Positions 16,799 to 25,415 of a stretch of 64,000 bases of DNA are shown here, piece after piece; position 1 is the first letter of the stretch, and each line of letters begins with the position of its first letter. The notes beneath the pieces were generated by a model. That model was given only the letters and a program-made list of their open reading frames with translations, was not told where the DNA came from and did no database searches. A program made the translations under genes and the position numbers. This stretch comes from Pseudoleptotrichia goodfellowii (GTDB lineage Bacteria > Fusobacteriota > Fusobacteriia > Fusobacteriales > Leptotrichiaceae): the NCBI RefSeq assembly GCF_007990505.1, contig NZ_AP019822.1, positions 992,001-1,056,000 on the forward strand, written 5' to 3'.

Positions 16799-17782
16799 AT
16801 GATTTATTTTATAGGCGGAACGAAACATAGAGAATTTAGGTATTTTGATTTACTTGAAAAAATAAGGAAAGAAAATCCGGGAATTTCGGAAAGCTTTTTT
16901 GATGTAGACATTAAGGAAGAAGAGAAATTTTTGGAAAAAGTCAGTTTTAATTCTATTTTTTCAACAGAAGAATTAATCGTATTAAGACGGGCAGAAAAAT
17001 TGAAGGACTTGGAAAAAACCTTAGACTACATTGCAAATCTTGATATAGTCGGAAAAGAAATAATAATAGATTATTTTAAAGAAGACGGAAAAACAGGAGT
17101 AAAACTTTCAAAAAAGTTGGAAGAATTAAAGAAAAACGGGAAATTGGAAGTTTATTTATTTCCTAAAGAAGATGATGGAGAGATAAAGAAGTATATTAAA
17201 AAGGAACTGGGAATTTCCGAGAAAGATACGGCAATGCTCTTGGAAATGATTGGAAACGATCCTTTTAAAGTGAAAAACGAAGTCGAGAAAATAAAAATAT
17301 ATTTAAACGGCGACTCTTTTAATATGCAGGAAATGAAAAAGATAGTGTCTGTCGAGAAAGAATACAGAATTTACGAAACAGTCGATAAAATATTGAATAA
17401 CAAAGCAGCAGAAGTAATAGATTATCTCGAAAAAACTAAGGAGTACATGGGTGTACTTTATTCGCTGTATGGAGAACTGGAAGTTATGTATAAACTAAGC
17501 TGTTTAAGGAGTTCCGGTATGAAATTCAGCAGTAATTATGCGGTATTTAAAAATGAATTTGAAGGAATAAAGGAGATTTTTAAAACGAATAATAGACTTC
17601 CCAATCCTTATGTGATATTTATGAAATTTCCGAAATTAAAAAATTATACGGCAAAAAATCTGAGAAGGCTTGTTTTCAGATGCTGGGAAGTTGAAAAGGA
17701 TATAAAAACCGGGAAAATAGAAATGGAATCGGGTATAGAAACTTTAATAATGGAAACAGCCGATTTATACGTGAAAAAATAA
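16799..17782 (+). CDS. holA: DNA polymerase III subunit delta (HolA)
   Basis: This 327-residue clamp-loader subunit opens the beta sliding clamp during replication. The N-terminus MIYFIGGTKHREFRYFDLLEKI and the mid-region ELGISEKDTAMLLEMIGNDPFKVKNEVEKI match HolA helical patterns. The C-terminal part (NLRRLVFRCWEVEKDIKTGKI) matches the collar domain with its usual late D-K-x-G. The length is right for the family. The neighbour rpsT is the classic holA partner in many bacteria, which supports the call. GGAAGGAAATCA precedes the ATG. Confidence 0.85.
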   Translation: MIYFIGGTKHREFRYFDLLEKIRKENPGISESFFDVDIKEEEKFLEKVSFNSIFSTEELIVLRRAEKLKDLEKTLDYIANLDIVGKEIIIDYFKEDGKTGVKLSKKLEELKKNGKLEVYLFPKEDDGEIKKYIKKELGISEKDTAMLLEMIGNDPFKVKNEVEKIKIYLNGDSFNMQEMKKIVSVEKEYRIYETVDKILNNKAAEVIDYLEKTKEYMGVLYSLYGELEVMYKLSCLRSSGMKFSSNYAVFKNEFEGIKEIFKTNNRLPNPYVIFMKFPKLKNYTAKNLRRLVFRCWEVEKDIKTGKIEMESGIETLIMETADLYVKK

Positions 17783-17858
17783 AAACTCTGTAAATCAGAA
17801 AAATTAGGTATTAAAAGGGAGTTTAAGAAAAGTTTTTTTGCAAATAACATTAAATCAC

Positions 17859-17887
17859 TTGATTTTTATTGTAAAAAATGGTAATAT
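17859..17887 (+). promoter_or_regulatory. Promoter of rpsT
   Basis: TTGATT (17859-17864) and TAATAT (17882-17887) are 17 bp apart. The leader to the rpsT start is about 75 bases. Confidence 0.5.
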
Positions 17888-17970
17888 ACTTTGGTAATTT
17901 TGCATATACTAAGTTATAGAGCAATATTCATAAATATAATAGAAAGAATGATATTTGGAAGGAGGAAAGA

Positions 17971-18237
17971 ATGGCACATTCAAAATCATCTAAAAAAAGA
18001 ATTTTCATCGGTGAAAGAAATGCAAGCAGAAATCAGGCTATAAAAAGCAGAGTTAAAACATTCGTAAAAAAAGTTCTTTCAGCTGTTGAGGCTAAAAATG
18101 TCGACGAAGCTAAAACAGCATTACAGGTTGCTTATAAAGAATTAGATAAAGCTGTAACTAAAGGAGTTCTTAAGAAAAATACAGCATCGAGAAAAAAATC
18201 AAGACTTGCATTAAAAGTTAATTCATTGGCAAGCTAA
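17971..18237 (+). CDS. rpsT: 30S ribosomal protein S20
   Basis: This 88-residue, very basic helical protein has the S20 pattern: HSKSSKKRI at the start, RNQAIKSRVKTFVKKV, a central YKELDKAVTKGVLKKNTASRKKSRL and a small-residue C-terminus. It binds 16S rRNA early in 30S assembly. GGAAGGAGG lies just before the ATG, as expected for high expression. Monocistronic, with its own promoter and terminator. Confidence 0.95.
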   Translation: MAHSKSSKKRIFIGERNASRNQAIKSRVKTFVKKVLSAVEAKNVDEAKTALQVAYKELDKAVTKGVLKKNTASRKKSRLALKVNSLAS

Positions 18238-18277
18238 TTGTCATTGGTTAATTTTAAAAAAATTTTTTTAAAATTAT

Positions 18278-18309
18278 AAAGGCATAATCAGAGTGATTGT
18301 GCCTTTTTG
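18278..18309 (+). terminator. rpsT terminator
   Basis: GGCATAATCA (18281-18290), loop GAG, then TGATTGTGCC (18294-18303), followed by TTTTTGTTT. The stem has one G-T pair. Confidence 0.8.
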
Positions 18310-18345
18310 TTTGCAAAAAGTAAGATATAATGCTATAATAATTTT

Positions 18346-18410
18346 ATAAAAATGAAACGGTACATATTAAGGTGACAAAAGAACAACTCTATAGTAGTTG
18401 TTTTTTTGTT
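18346..18410 (+). ncRNA. Candidate short RNA of toxin-like locus 1
   Basis: A promoter (TTGCAA 18311-18316, 17 bp, TATAAT 18334-18339) leads into a short stretch that ends at hairpin AACAACT/AGTTGTT (18382-18402) with seven Ts. Its segment 18352-18368 is complementary to 18477-18493, which covers the start codon of the small peptide downstream (16 Watson-Crick pairs and one G-U). It may act as an RNA antitoxin or as a folded leader that hides the start. Confidence 0.45.
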
Positions 18411-18479
18411 TTTATGATATATATTCGCTATCTCCGACTGAAGTATCTCACCAATACTAAGTCAGTTAGGAGGTGAAAT

Positions 18480-18551
18480 ATGTACTGTTTCATAATAAAA
18501 ATACTATTTTTTGTAGTATTGTTTTTATTAATTCAAAATAATGCTATGTAA
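18480..18551 (+). CDS. Small hydrophobic peptide, type I toxin-like (locus 1)
   Basis: A 23-residue frame, MYCFIIKILFFVV then LFLLIQNNAM, starts at an ATG six bases after a perfect GGAGG. It is almost entirely one membrane segment with a lysine, the form of type I toxins such as Fst, Ibs or Ldr. TCACC (18448-18452) can pair with GGTGA at the ribosome site, and the whole start region pairs with the short RNA upstream. Its core LFFVVLFLLIQ closely resembles LFFVLVIFLLTQ in the second locus near 30782. A strong terminator follows. Function is inferred. Confidence 0.5.
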   Translation: MYCFIIKILFFVVLFLLIQNNAM

Positions 18552-18562
18552 TAGTATTTTTT

Positions 18563-18595
18563 CCTTGCTATGTTTTTTGGGATAGCAAGGTTTTT
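18563..18595 (+). terminator. Terminator of toxin-like locus 1
   Basis: CCTTGCTAT (18563-18571) pairs perfectly with ATAGCAAGG (18582-18590), followed by five Ts. Confidence 0.8.
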
Positions 18596-18722
18596 ATGAC
18601 AAATCATAATGAAAATTGTTTTTTTGAAGAAAATGATTTGAAAGAATTAGATTTAGATTGGGAAAAATAGAAGATAATTTAATTAAATATAAAAAAGAAA
18701 TAGTAGCAGGTAAGGTAAAATA
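18596..18722 (+). pseudogene. Possible small gene remnant
   Basis: A 24-codon frame from ATG 18596 ends at TAG 18670. One extra A in the run before it would extend the protein as DWEKIEDNLIKYKKEIVAGKVK to a stop near 18722. There is no ribosome site. The remaining sequence to 18880 is A/T-rich with no clear gene. Low confidence. Confidence 0.2.
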
Positions 18723-18879
18723 GGAATTAATGAAAATATTAACAGTAAAAATAATACATAAAAGAATTTAATTCTATGATAGAATTTTAATTCATAAAAA
18801 GTAAAAAGAAAATAAAAAAGTTCTTGAAAGAATAGATGACTATACTATAACAGAATATAAATAATTTTTGAAAAATCAG

Positions 18880-18905
18880 GAGGGCAAAACAGCAAGCCCT
18901 CTTTT
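18880..18905. terminator. Terminator downstream of the MATE gene
   Basis: GAGGGC (18880-18885) pairs with GCCCTC (18896-18901). On the plus strand Ts follow; on the minus strand it sits about 20 bp past the MATE stop codon. Confidence 0.6.
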
Positions 18906-18926
18906 CCTTATTTATCAATTCTAATC

Positions 18927-20303
18927 TTATTTAAGTTTCTTCTTTTGGATCTTTGCAGGATTTATATTCCAGTCAAGTTTTTTTACAAGGCAGAAAAACA
19001 GTATTGCTGCAAGGGTATTTGAGAAAAGATTTCCCCAAAATACGGCATACACGCCCAAAAATTTTTGTGTAAAAAGTATAAACAGATATCTGAAAAACCA
19101 TATTCTCAATATAGCCATAAAAAGCGGCACTTTTGTTCTTCCTAAAGCGATGAAAACACCCTGACAGACTGAAAATACACCGAATCCTATTACTGAATAT
19201 GTATAAATATTTAAAGCATGATTGGCAATATCGAGAACTTCTTTATTACGTGTGAAAAGCACGGTTATTTTTCCCGCCAAAGGAACTATCATACCTATTG
19301 TCAAAAGAGCAATCACAACACTGGTAATCCAGCCGTAAGTAAAAATTTTTTTTGCTTTTTTAATTTCTCCGATTCCCATATTCATGCTGATCATTGTAGT
19401 AACTGTAGTTCCTATAGCCGATGGGAGAATAAAACAGATAGAATTAATATTTGAAGCGATTCCCTGTGCATTCAGAGAAATGGCATCGTATTTGTCAACT
19501 TCTTTATTAATAAGTACAAATCCCGTTTGAATGAGCATATAACTGAGCATTGATGGAAATCCGATTTTAAAAAGTCTGGCAACAATGGGAAGATTTAGAT
19601 GATATTTTTTCAAATCAAGTTTCATATCGGTATTTTTTATAAACAGGTCATGATACATCCATACAGAAATAATAATATACGAGAAAAGACTTGCCATTAC
19701 AGCACCGACGATTTTCATTTCAAAAAAATATAAAAATACAGTATTAAATATAATTTTTAAAAATAACAGTATAAAAACTCTTATAAAAGTTACTTCGGGT
19801 CGCCCTACCGCATTTTTGGCGGAATTGTATATTGCCGTCATAAATACGAGAGGCATAACTAAAGAATAAAGAGAAATATAAACAAATACTTCGTGTTTTA
19901 TCTCCGAAGTAATATTTGCAGAAACAAGATATCCTGCTCCTATACACACCGGAATAAGGATAAGTCCTATAACAAATCCGAAAACAAAAACTTGAAGAGT
20001 AACTTCCTTTACGGCTTTTATAACTCCCCGACCGTAGAGTTGTCCTATCATTGCCATTGCAGCGGCACCGAGCCCTTGTGACAATGCAATCATAATATTT
20101 AAAACAGGTTGGCTGAAAGTAACTGCACTTGCAGTAACGACTCCTGCAATATTATTTAGAAACAGACCGTCCGACAAGGGAATAAATGCCTGTATCGCAC
20201 CTACAAGAAGGGTAGGGACCGATAAAAAAAGAAGTGTATTTAAAATATTTCCATTCAAAATCATTTTTCGCCGTTCTTCTGCGGTTTGAGCTTTAAATAT
20301 CAT
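18927..20303 (-). CDS. MATE family efflux transporter
   Basis: This 458-residue inner-membrane protein has about twelve hydrophobic segments. The first half carries LLFLSVPTLLVGAIQAFIPLSDGLFLNN and ALSQGLGAAAMAMIGQLYGRG, the MATE N-lobe pattern. A similar second lobe follows (SAIGTTVTTMISMNMGIG). MATE proteins export cationic drugs or metabolites in exchange for Na+ or H+; the substrate is unknown. AAAGAGGAT precedes the ATG. Monocistronic, facing away from the lysine operon. Confidence 0.88.
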   Translation of the reverse strand: MIFKAQTAEERRKMILNGNILNTLLFLSVPTLLVGAIQAFIPLSDGLFLNNIAGVVTASAVTFSQPVLNIMIALSQGLGAAAMAMIGQLYGRGVIKAVKEVTLQVFVFGFVIGLILIPVCIGAGYLVSANITSEIKHEVFVYISLYSLVMPLVFMTAIYNSAKNAVGRPEVTFIRVFILLFLKIIFNTVFLYFFEMKIVGAVMASLFSYIIISVWMYHDLFIKNTDMKLDLKKYHLNLPIVARLFKIGFPSMLSYMLIQTGFVLINKEVDKYDAISLNAQGIASNINSICFILPSAIGTTVTTMISMNMGIGEIKKAKKIFTYGWITSVVIALLTIGMIVPLAGKITVLFTRNKEVLDIANHALNIYTYSVIGFGVFSVCQGVFIALGRTKVPLFMAILRIWFFRYLFILFTQKFLGVYAVFWGNLFSNTLAAILFFCLVKKLDWNINPAKIQKKKLK

Positions 20304-20489
20304 ATGTATCCTCTTTTCTTCGCTAAAATAATAATTTATTTTTATTATAACACTTTAACAATAAAAAAAGTAGTGGGAAAAATTTAATTATTTATAAAAT
20401 TTGACAAATTAAAATCAATATGATAGTAAAAAAGTTAAGAAAGAACTTCAAGTATTCAGAAAAATATTCAGGGATTAGAAATATTAAAA

Positions 20490-20622
20490 ATAAAAACCCC
20501 AACTTTCAGATTTTACAACGAAAAAAATGTGTTAGTGAATGTTATGAAAATATCTTTTTTATTTTCATAGTGAACGGGCATTTTTGAGTATGTAAAATTT
20601 GAAGTTGGAAAAGGGGTTTTAG
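20490..20622 (+). repeat. Palindromic intergenic element, copy B
   Basis: This is the inverted-orientation relative of copy A at 15019-15127. Outer arms AAAACCCC and GGGGTTTT, then CCAACTT and AAGTTGG, then TTTTACA and TGTAAAA pair from the outside in; a central GTTATGAAAAT/ATTTTCATAG hairpin closes it. It lies between the MATE gene and the lysine promoter in an otherwise empty stretch. Confidence 0.75.
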
Positions 20623-20655
20623 GGGAATTTTTCCCTGAAAATTTAAAATTTCATC

Positions 20656-20684
20656 TTTACAAATTTATAAAAAACATGTATAAT
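20656..20684 (+). promoter_or_regulatory. Promoter of the lysine operon
   Basis: TTTACA (20656-20661) and TATAAT (20679-20684) are spaced 17 bp apart, placing the transcription start at the beginning of the lysine riboswitch. Confidence 0.7.
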
Positions 20685-20689
20685 ACACA

Positions 20690-20865
20690 AAGATAGAGGT
20701 GCAATTATTAAGAGTAAATTTATGGAGAACAGTCAATTTGGTGAAGTAAATTGAAAGGAATAATTGCCGAAGGACAAAGATTGACTGACTTTGTTACTGG
20801 GGCTACGGAAAATATCCGTAGAACTGTCATTATCTTAATGATAATGGTGAGCTGTCAGATATAAA
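20690..20865 (+). promoter_or_regulatory. Lysine riboswitch (L box)
   Basis: GATAGAGGTGCAATTATTAA (20692-20711), then AGAGTAAATTTATGGAGA, AGGAATAATTGCCGAAGGA (20756-20774), ACTGGGGCTACGG and GAACTGTCATTATC...GGTGAGCTGTCAGAT match the conserved L-box core in order. It precedes lysA and is followed by a terminator, so lysine should switch transcription off. Confidence 0.92.
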
Positions 20866-20900
20866 TCGTAATTTTTTAATTATTAAAATAAATGTTTTAT

Positions 20901-20928
20901 ATGCTGATTTCTCTATCAGTATTTTTTT
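20901..20928 (+). terminator. Expression-platform terminator of the lysine riboswitch
   Basis: ATGCTGAT (20901-20908) pairs with ATCAGTAT (20915-20922), with six Ts after. The upstream ATG at 20893 lies inside this region and is not a gene start. Confidence 0.8.
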
Positions 20929-20960
20929 ATATAAAAACAAAAAATCTGAGGAGGTATATC

Positions 20961-22268
20961 ATGAAATTATTCGGAACATCAAAAATCAATGAAAATGGGA
21001 ATTTGTCCATAGGAGGAGTGGACACGACAGAACTTGTAAAAGACTTTAAAACGCCGCTTTATGTAATGGATCAGGAACTGATAGAAACGACTATTGATAA
21101 AATGAAAAAAGCATTTGTTTCTTCGAGATTTGATACACATATTGCTTATGCGGGGAAAGCGTTTTTTACAACAGGTATGGCGAAAATTATCGAAGCAAAA
21201 GACCTGGAACTGGATGTAGTGTCGGGCGGAGAGCTTTATACTGCTTATAAAGCAGGATTTCCTATGAATAAAGTGCATATGCACGGAAATAATAAATCAT
21301 ACGAAGAACTTGAAATGGCAATAGATTTAGAGATAAAACAGATTGTAATAGATAATGAAGACGAAATCGGAAAAATCGAAAAAATATGCAAAGAAAAAAA
21401 CAAAAAACAGGCAGTATTATTAAGAATAGACCCGGGAATAGAGGCTCATACTCATCATTACATAAAAACATCGGGATTGACTTCAAAATTCGGGATTTCT
21501 CTTTTTCAAAAAGATCTGCTTGATATAATAAAAAGAATTAATGACAGTGAATATCTTGAATTTAGAGGATTTCATACACATATAGGTTCGCAGATATTTC
21601 AGTCGATATTTTTTATATTTGCTTTGGAAGAAATATTCAAATATCTGGATAAACTGAAAAAAGAACTGGGGATTGTAGTACATACGGTAAATATGGGAGG
21701 TGGCTTCGGAGTCTATTATAAAGAAGGAGACGATCCTGTGCCTGTGGAAGAAGTACTGAAAGAAATAATAACTTATACAGAAGCAATGGAAATAAAATAT
21801 AAAATAGGATTTAAAGAACTTTGTATCGAGCCGGGAAGAAGCATTGTCGGAAATGCCGGGACGACACTTTATGAAGTGGGAGGAATAAAGAAAACTGTCG
21901 GCGGAAAGACTTATGTTTTTGTAAATGGAGGAATGGCAGATAATATAAGACCTGCACTTTATCAGGCAGAATATGAAGCAGGAATTATAAACAAACTGGA
22001 TAAAGAAGCGACAAGTGAAGTAACTGTTGCGGGAAAATTCTGCGAGTCAGGAGATATACTTATAGAAAAAACAAAAATTCAGGAAGCACATGTAGGCGAT
22101 ATACTTGCGATGACTACCACGGGAGCTTACTGTTATACTATGTCGAGTAATTATAACAGATTTACAAAGCCTGCCGTTGTATTTGTAAAAGACGGAAAAG
22201 CCAAGTTGGCTGTAAAAAGAGAAACTTTTGAAGATCTGATAAGAAATGATGAAATTTTTGAACTGTAA
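20961..22268 (+). CDS. lysA: Diaminopimelate decarboxylase
   Basis: This 435-residue PLP enzyme converts meso-diaminopimelate to lysine, the last step of the pathway. The PLP lysine is in IAYAGKAFF (Lys66), followed by ELDVVSGGELYTA. The glycine-rich phosphate site is VNMGGGFGVYY, and EPGRSIVGNAG and KFCESGDIL complete the active site. The frame is open from 20892, but AGGAGG at 20950 points to the ATG at 20961. First gene of the lysine riboswitch operon; free lysine should reduce its transcription. Confidence 0.93.
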   Translation: MKLFGTSKINENGNLSIGGVDTTELVKDFKTPLYVMDQELIETTIDKMKKAFVSSRFDTHIAYAGKAFFTTGMAKIIEAKDLELDVVSGGELYTAYKAGFPMNKVHMHGNNKSYEELEMAIDLEIKQIVIDNEDEIGKIEKICKEKNKKQAVLLRIDPGIEAHTHHYIKTSGLTSKFGISLFQKDLLDIIKRINDSEYLEFRGFHTHIGSQIFQSIFFIFALEEIFKYLDKLKKELGIVVHTVNMGGGFGVYYKEGDDPVPVEEVLKEIITYTEAMEIKYKIGFKELCIEPGRSIVGNAGTTLYEVGGIKKTVGGKTYVFVNGGMADNIRPALYQAEYEAGIINKLDKEATSEVTVAGKFCESGDILIEKTKIQEAHVGDILAMTTTGAYCYTMSSNYNRFTKPAVVFVKDGKAKLAVKRETFEDLIRNDEIFEL

Positions 22269-22339
22269 TTTTTGTTAAATAAATGTTATAATATTACAAT
22301 AGACAAAAAACAGATTAACTTCGGAAAGTAGGAATTGTA

Positions 22340-23542
22340 GTGATTATTGTACATAAATACGGCGGAAGTTCGGTAGCTACGACCGAAAAAATAATGAATA
22401 TAGCAAAATATTTAGGAAAAGTAAAAGACGAGAAAAATGATGTAGTAGTGGTAGTTTCTGCAATGGGAAAAACAACCGACACACTTATAAAACTGGCTCA
22501 TGAAATAACGGGAGATCCCGATAAAAGAGAAATGGACAGACTGATGTCTACGGGAGAACAGCAGACAATAGCTCTTTTGAGTATAGCGTTGCAGTCGTTG
22601 GGATATGATGCTATCTCTTTGACAGGGCGGCAGGCAGGAATCAGGACTTCAGGACATCACACGAAAAACAGAATAGAATCAATAGACGAAAAAAAGATAA
22701 AGAAACATCTGGAAGAAGGAAAGATTGTTATTATTGCAGGATTTCAGGGAGTAAATGAAAACGGAGATGTAGCTACGCTCGGGCGGGGAGGCTCGGATAC
22801 TTCGGCAGTGGCATTAGCTGCGGCTCTAAACGGGAAATGTGAAATATATACAGACGTTGACGGTGTGTATTCCGTAGATCCGAGAATTTATCCCGAAGCG
22901 AAAAAGATTTCGTATATTTCTTATGACGAAATGATGGAACTCGCATTTCTCGGAGCGGGAGTAATGGAGACGAGAGCAGTGGAACTTGGTAAAAAATACG
23001 GTGTGGAAATATATGTAGGAAAGTCTTTGGGAGAAAAAAACGGTACTGTAATAACTGCAAAGGAGAAAATAATGGAAGAGAAAGTAATAACAGGCATATC
23101 GGTAAATGAAGATATATTAATGGTAAATATCGAGGAAATTCCTACTTATGCGAAAAATGTGTACGCAATATTGGAACAGGCGGTAAAATTCGGAGTAAAT
23201 ATAGGGGTAATAAGTCAGAATGATGTGTCGAGCGAACATGGAAGTTTCGCATTTACATGTCCTCAAAGCGATAAGGCTTCTCTTGAGAAAATAAGTGAGA
23301 TTTTAAAAGAAAAATTTGAAAGAATTTCTGTTATTATAAATCCTTATGTAACAAAGGTATCCATTGTGGGTATAGGGCTTATAAGCAATATAGGAATAGC
23401 TGCGAGGGTATTTAAAGTCCTTGCAGATAACAATATAAGTTTTCACCAAGTAGCAACTTCGGAAATAAGTATAGGACTTATAGTGGACGAGGTAATGGGA
23501 AAAAAAGTTGCAGAATTACTTGCGAAGGAATTTAATGTTTAA
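22340..23542 (+). CDS. lysC: Aspartate kinase
   Basis: This 400-residue kinase phosphorylates aspartate, the entry to the lysine/threonine/methionine branch. The N-terminus HKYGGSSVA, MSTGEQQTIALL, GFQGVNENGDVATLGRGGSD and TDVDGVYSVDPR form the catalytic kinase domain. Two ACT domains at the C-terminus (from about residue 260) would bind the feedback amino acid. It begins with GTG after GTAGGAATT. It is 71 bp downstream of lysA. The riboswitch suggests this isoform serves lysine or DAP. Confidence 0.92.
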   Translation: MIIVHKYGGSSVATTEKIMNIAKYLGKVKDEKNDVVVVVSAMGKTTDTLIKLAHEITGDPDKREMDRLMSTGEQQTIALLSIALQSLGYDAISLTGRQAGIRTSGHHTKNRIESIDEKKIKKHLEEGKIVIIAGFQGVNENGDVATLGRGGSDTSAVALAAALNGKCEIYTDVDGVYSVDPRIYPEAKKISYISYDEMMELAFLGAGVMETRAVELGKKYGVEIYVGKSLGEKNGTVITAKEKIMEEKVITGISVNEDILMVNIEEIPTYAKNVYAILEQAVKFGVNIGVISQNDVSSEHGSFAFTCPQSDKASLEKISEILKEKFERISVIINPYVTKVSIVGIGLISNIGIAARVFKVLADNNISFHQVATSEISIGLIVDEVMGKKVAELLAKEFNV

Positions 23543-23589
23543 ATTAATAATATAAAATATTAAAATTTTACCCGAAGGAGGAATTAAGT

Positions 23590-24435
23590 ATGTTGAAATT
23601 TGAAAAGTATCAAGGGGCGGGAAATGATTTTATTATTGTAAATGAAAAAGATCTTATAGAAAAAGGTATACCTGATTACAATCAGTTTGCGAGTGAAGTG
23701 TGCTGCAGACATTTCGGAATAGGAGCCGACGGACTTTTAATATTGAAATATGTAGCAAATATGCCTTTTATGTTCTATTATAATTCCGACGGGAGTCAGG
23801 CACCTATGTGTGGAAACGGAATAAGATGTTTTGCTCTTTATCTGAAAAATAATAATGTGGAACAGGAAGACATTTTTACAGTGAAAACTCTTTCGGGAGA
23901 TTTGAAAATCGAAACTAAAACCGAAAATGAAACTTTTTTTGCCAAAGTAAATATGGGAGAGCCTGTATTTGACGTTAAAAAACTCATAAATATTGAAAAA
24001 GAGAGATTTATGAGGGAAAAAATAGTCATAGATGAAAAAGAAATAGAAATTTCGTATATTTTTATGGGAACAGATCATTCTGTAATATTTGTAAATGACT
24101 TTTCTGATTATGATATAGATGATTTAGGTTCTAAAATAGAAAATTATACTGAAATTTTTCCAAAAAAAGTAAATGTGAATTTTGTAAAAGTACACGACAG
24201 ATCGAATATTGAAGTTATTACTTGGGAAAGAGGAGCAGGAAGAACTCTTGCCTGCGGAACAGGAGCTACAGCTTCTGCAGTTCTTGCGAGAATATACGGA
24301 TATGTGGAAGACAGAATAAACGTGACTGTTCCCGGAGGAAAACTTGTTATAGATTATGCAGGTTACGGAAGTGAAGCCTATATGACGGGAACAAGTGAAA
24401 AGATAGCTGAAGGTCATTATATTTTTAAAAGATAA
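23590..24435 (+). CDS. dapF: Diaminopimelate epimerase
   Basis: This 281-residue PLP-independent racemase converts LL- to meso-diaminopimelate for lysine and peptidoglycan. The two catalytic cysteines are visible: Cys74 in MCGNGIRC and Cys222 in ACGTGATAS. FEKYQGAGNDFI and GIGADGLL are family hallmarks. AAGGAGG lies before the ATG. It sits between lysC and dapA, with an 19-bp gap to dapA. Confidence 0.93.
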   Translation: MLKFEKYQGAGNDFIIVNEKDLIEKGIPDYNQFASEVCCRHFGIGADGLLILKYVANMPFMFYYNSDGSQAPMCGNGIRCFALYLKNNNVEQEDIFTVKTLSGDLKIETKTENETFFAKVNMGEPVFDVKKLINIEKERFMREKIVIDEKEIEISYIFMGTDHSVIFVNDFSDYDIDDLGSKIENYTEIFPKKVNVNFVKVHDRSNIEVITWERGAGRTLACGTGATASAVLARIYGYVEDRINVTVPGGKLVIDYAGYGSEAYMTGTSEKIAEGHYIFKR

Positions 24436-24454
24436 ATAGAGAAGGATGGTAGTT

Positions 24455-25339
24455 ATGAAATTTGAAGGATCTTACGTGGCATTGATAACTCCGTTTAAAG
24501 AAAACGGAGAAGTTGATGAAGAAAAAATAAGGGAACTTGTAAATTATCATATTGAAAACGGTACAGCAGGAATAGTACCTTGCGGAACTACTGGAGAAGC
24601 CCCTACACTGACTTTTTCTGAGCATGAAAAGGTAATAAAAATAGTAGTCGAAGAAGTAAAAGGAAGAATAAAAGTAATAGCGGGAGCGGGATCCAACAAT
24701 ACAGACAGAGCGGTAGAACTTACAAAATATGCTAAAGAACTTGGAGCAGATGCAGCATTAAGCACTTGTCCTTATTATAACAAACCGACACAGAGAGGAC
24801 TTTACGAACATTATAAAAAAATTGCTGAAGAAGCAAAGTTTCCTGTTATGCTTTATAATGTGCCGGGAAGAACGGGAATTAACATTGAAGCGGAAACTGT
24901 GGCAAGATTGGCTGAAATTCCTGAAATAGTTGCAATTAAAGAAGCTACAGGAAGTTTGGAACAGATGATAAAAATACAGGATTTGTGCGGTAACAGAATA
25001 GAAATTCTTTCGGGAGAAGATCATTTGATACTTCCGATGTTGTCTATAGGAGCAAAAGGAGTAGTTTCAGTAGTTGCAAATATTATGCCTAAAGAAATGA
25101 GTGATTTGATAGCTTCGTTTTTAAATAAAGAGTATGAGAAAGCATTCGAGCTGCATACAAAACTTTATGAAGTCAGCAGAAATATGTTTATAGAGGGAAA
25201 TCCTGTTACGGTAAAAGCCGCTATGAATATTTTGGGGCAAATCGGCAATGATTCTGTAAGACTTCCGTTAGTTTCGGCAGAGCATAAAACAAAAGACAGA
25301 TTGACGAAGTTTTTCAAGGAAAGAGGAATTATTAAGTAA
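24455..25339 (+). CDS. dapA: 4-hydroxy-tetrahydrodipicolinate synthase
   Basis: This 294-residue class I aldolase condenses pyruvate with aspartate semialdehyde. The Schiff-base lysine is Lys162 (VAIKEATG) and Tyr134 is in MLYNVPGRTG. The N-terminus FEGSYVALITPF and PCGTTGEAPTL are typical. An ATG occurs nine bases earlier (24446), but it overlaps the AGAAGGA ribosome site, so 24455 is preferred. It is often inhibited by lysine. Confidence 0.92.
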   Translation: MKFEGSYVALITPFKENGEVDEEKIRELVNYHIENGTAGIVPCGTTGEAPTLTFSEHEKVIKIVVEEVKGRIKVIAGAGSNNTDRAVELTKYAKELGADAALSTCPYYNKPTQRGLYEHYKKIAEEAKFPVMLYNVPGRTGINIEAETVARLAEIPEIVAIKEATGSLEQMIKIQDLCGNRIEILSGEDHLILPMLSIGAKGVVSVVANIMPKEMSDLIASFLNKEYEKAFELHTKLYEVSRNMFIEGNPVTVKAAMNILGQIGNDSVRLPLVSAEHKTKDRLTKFFKERGIIK

Positions 25340-25415
25340 AAATACAAATTTTCGGTTAATAAACAATGGATATAAAATTTCAAATATAAAATATTTATGA
25401 GGAGGAAATAAAAAT

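Noticed and set aside
18596-18880. Full coding gene between the toxin-like locus and the MATE gene
   Set aside because: Only short broken frames without ribosome sites; kept at most as a low-confidence remnant.
20892-20960. Upstream ATG that lengthens lysA
   Set aside because: It lies in the riboswitch terminator, and AGGAGG fits the ATG at 20961.
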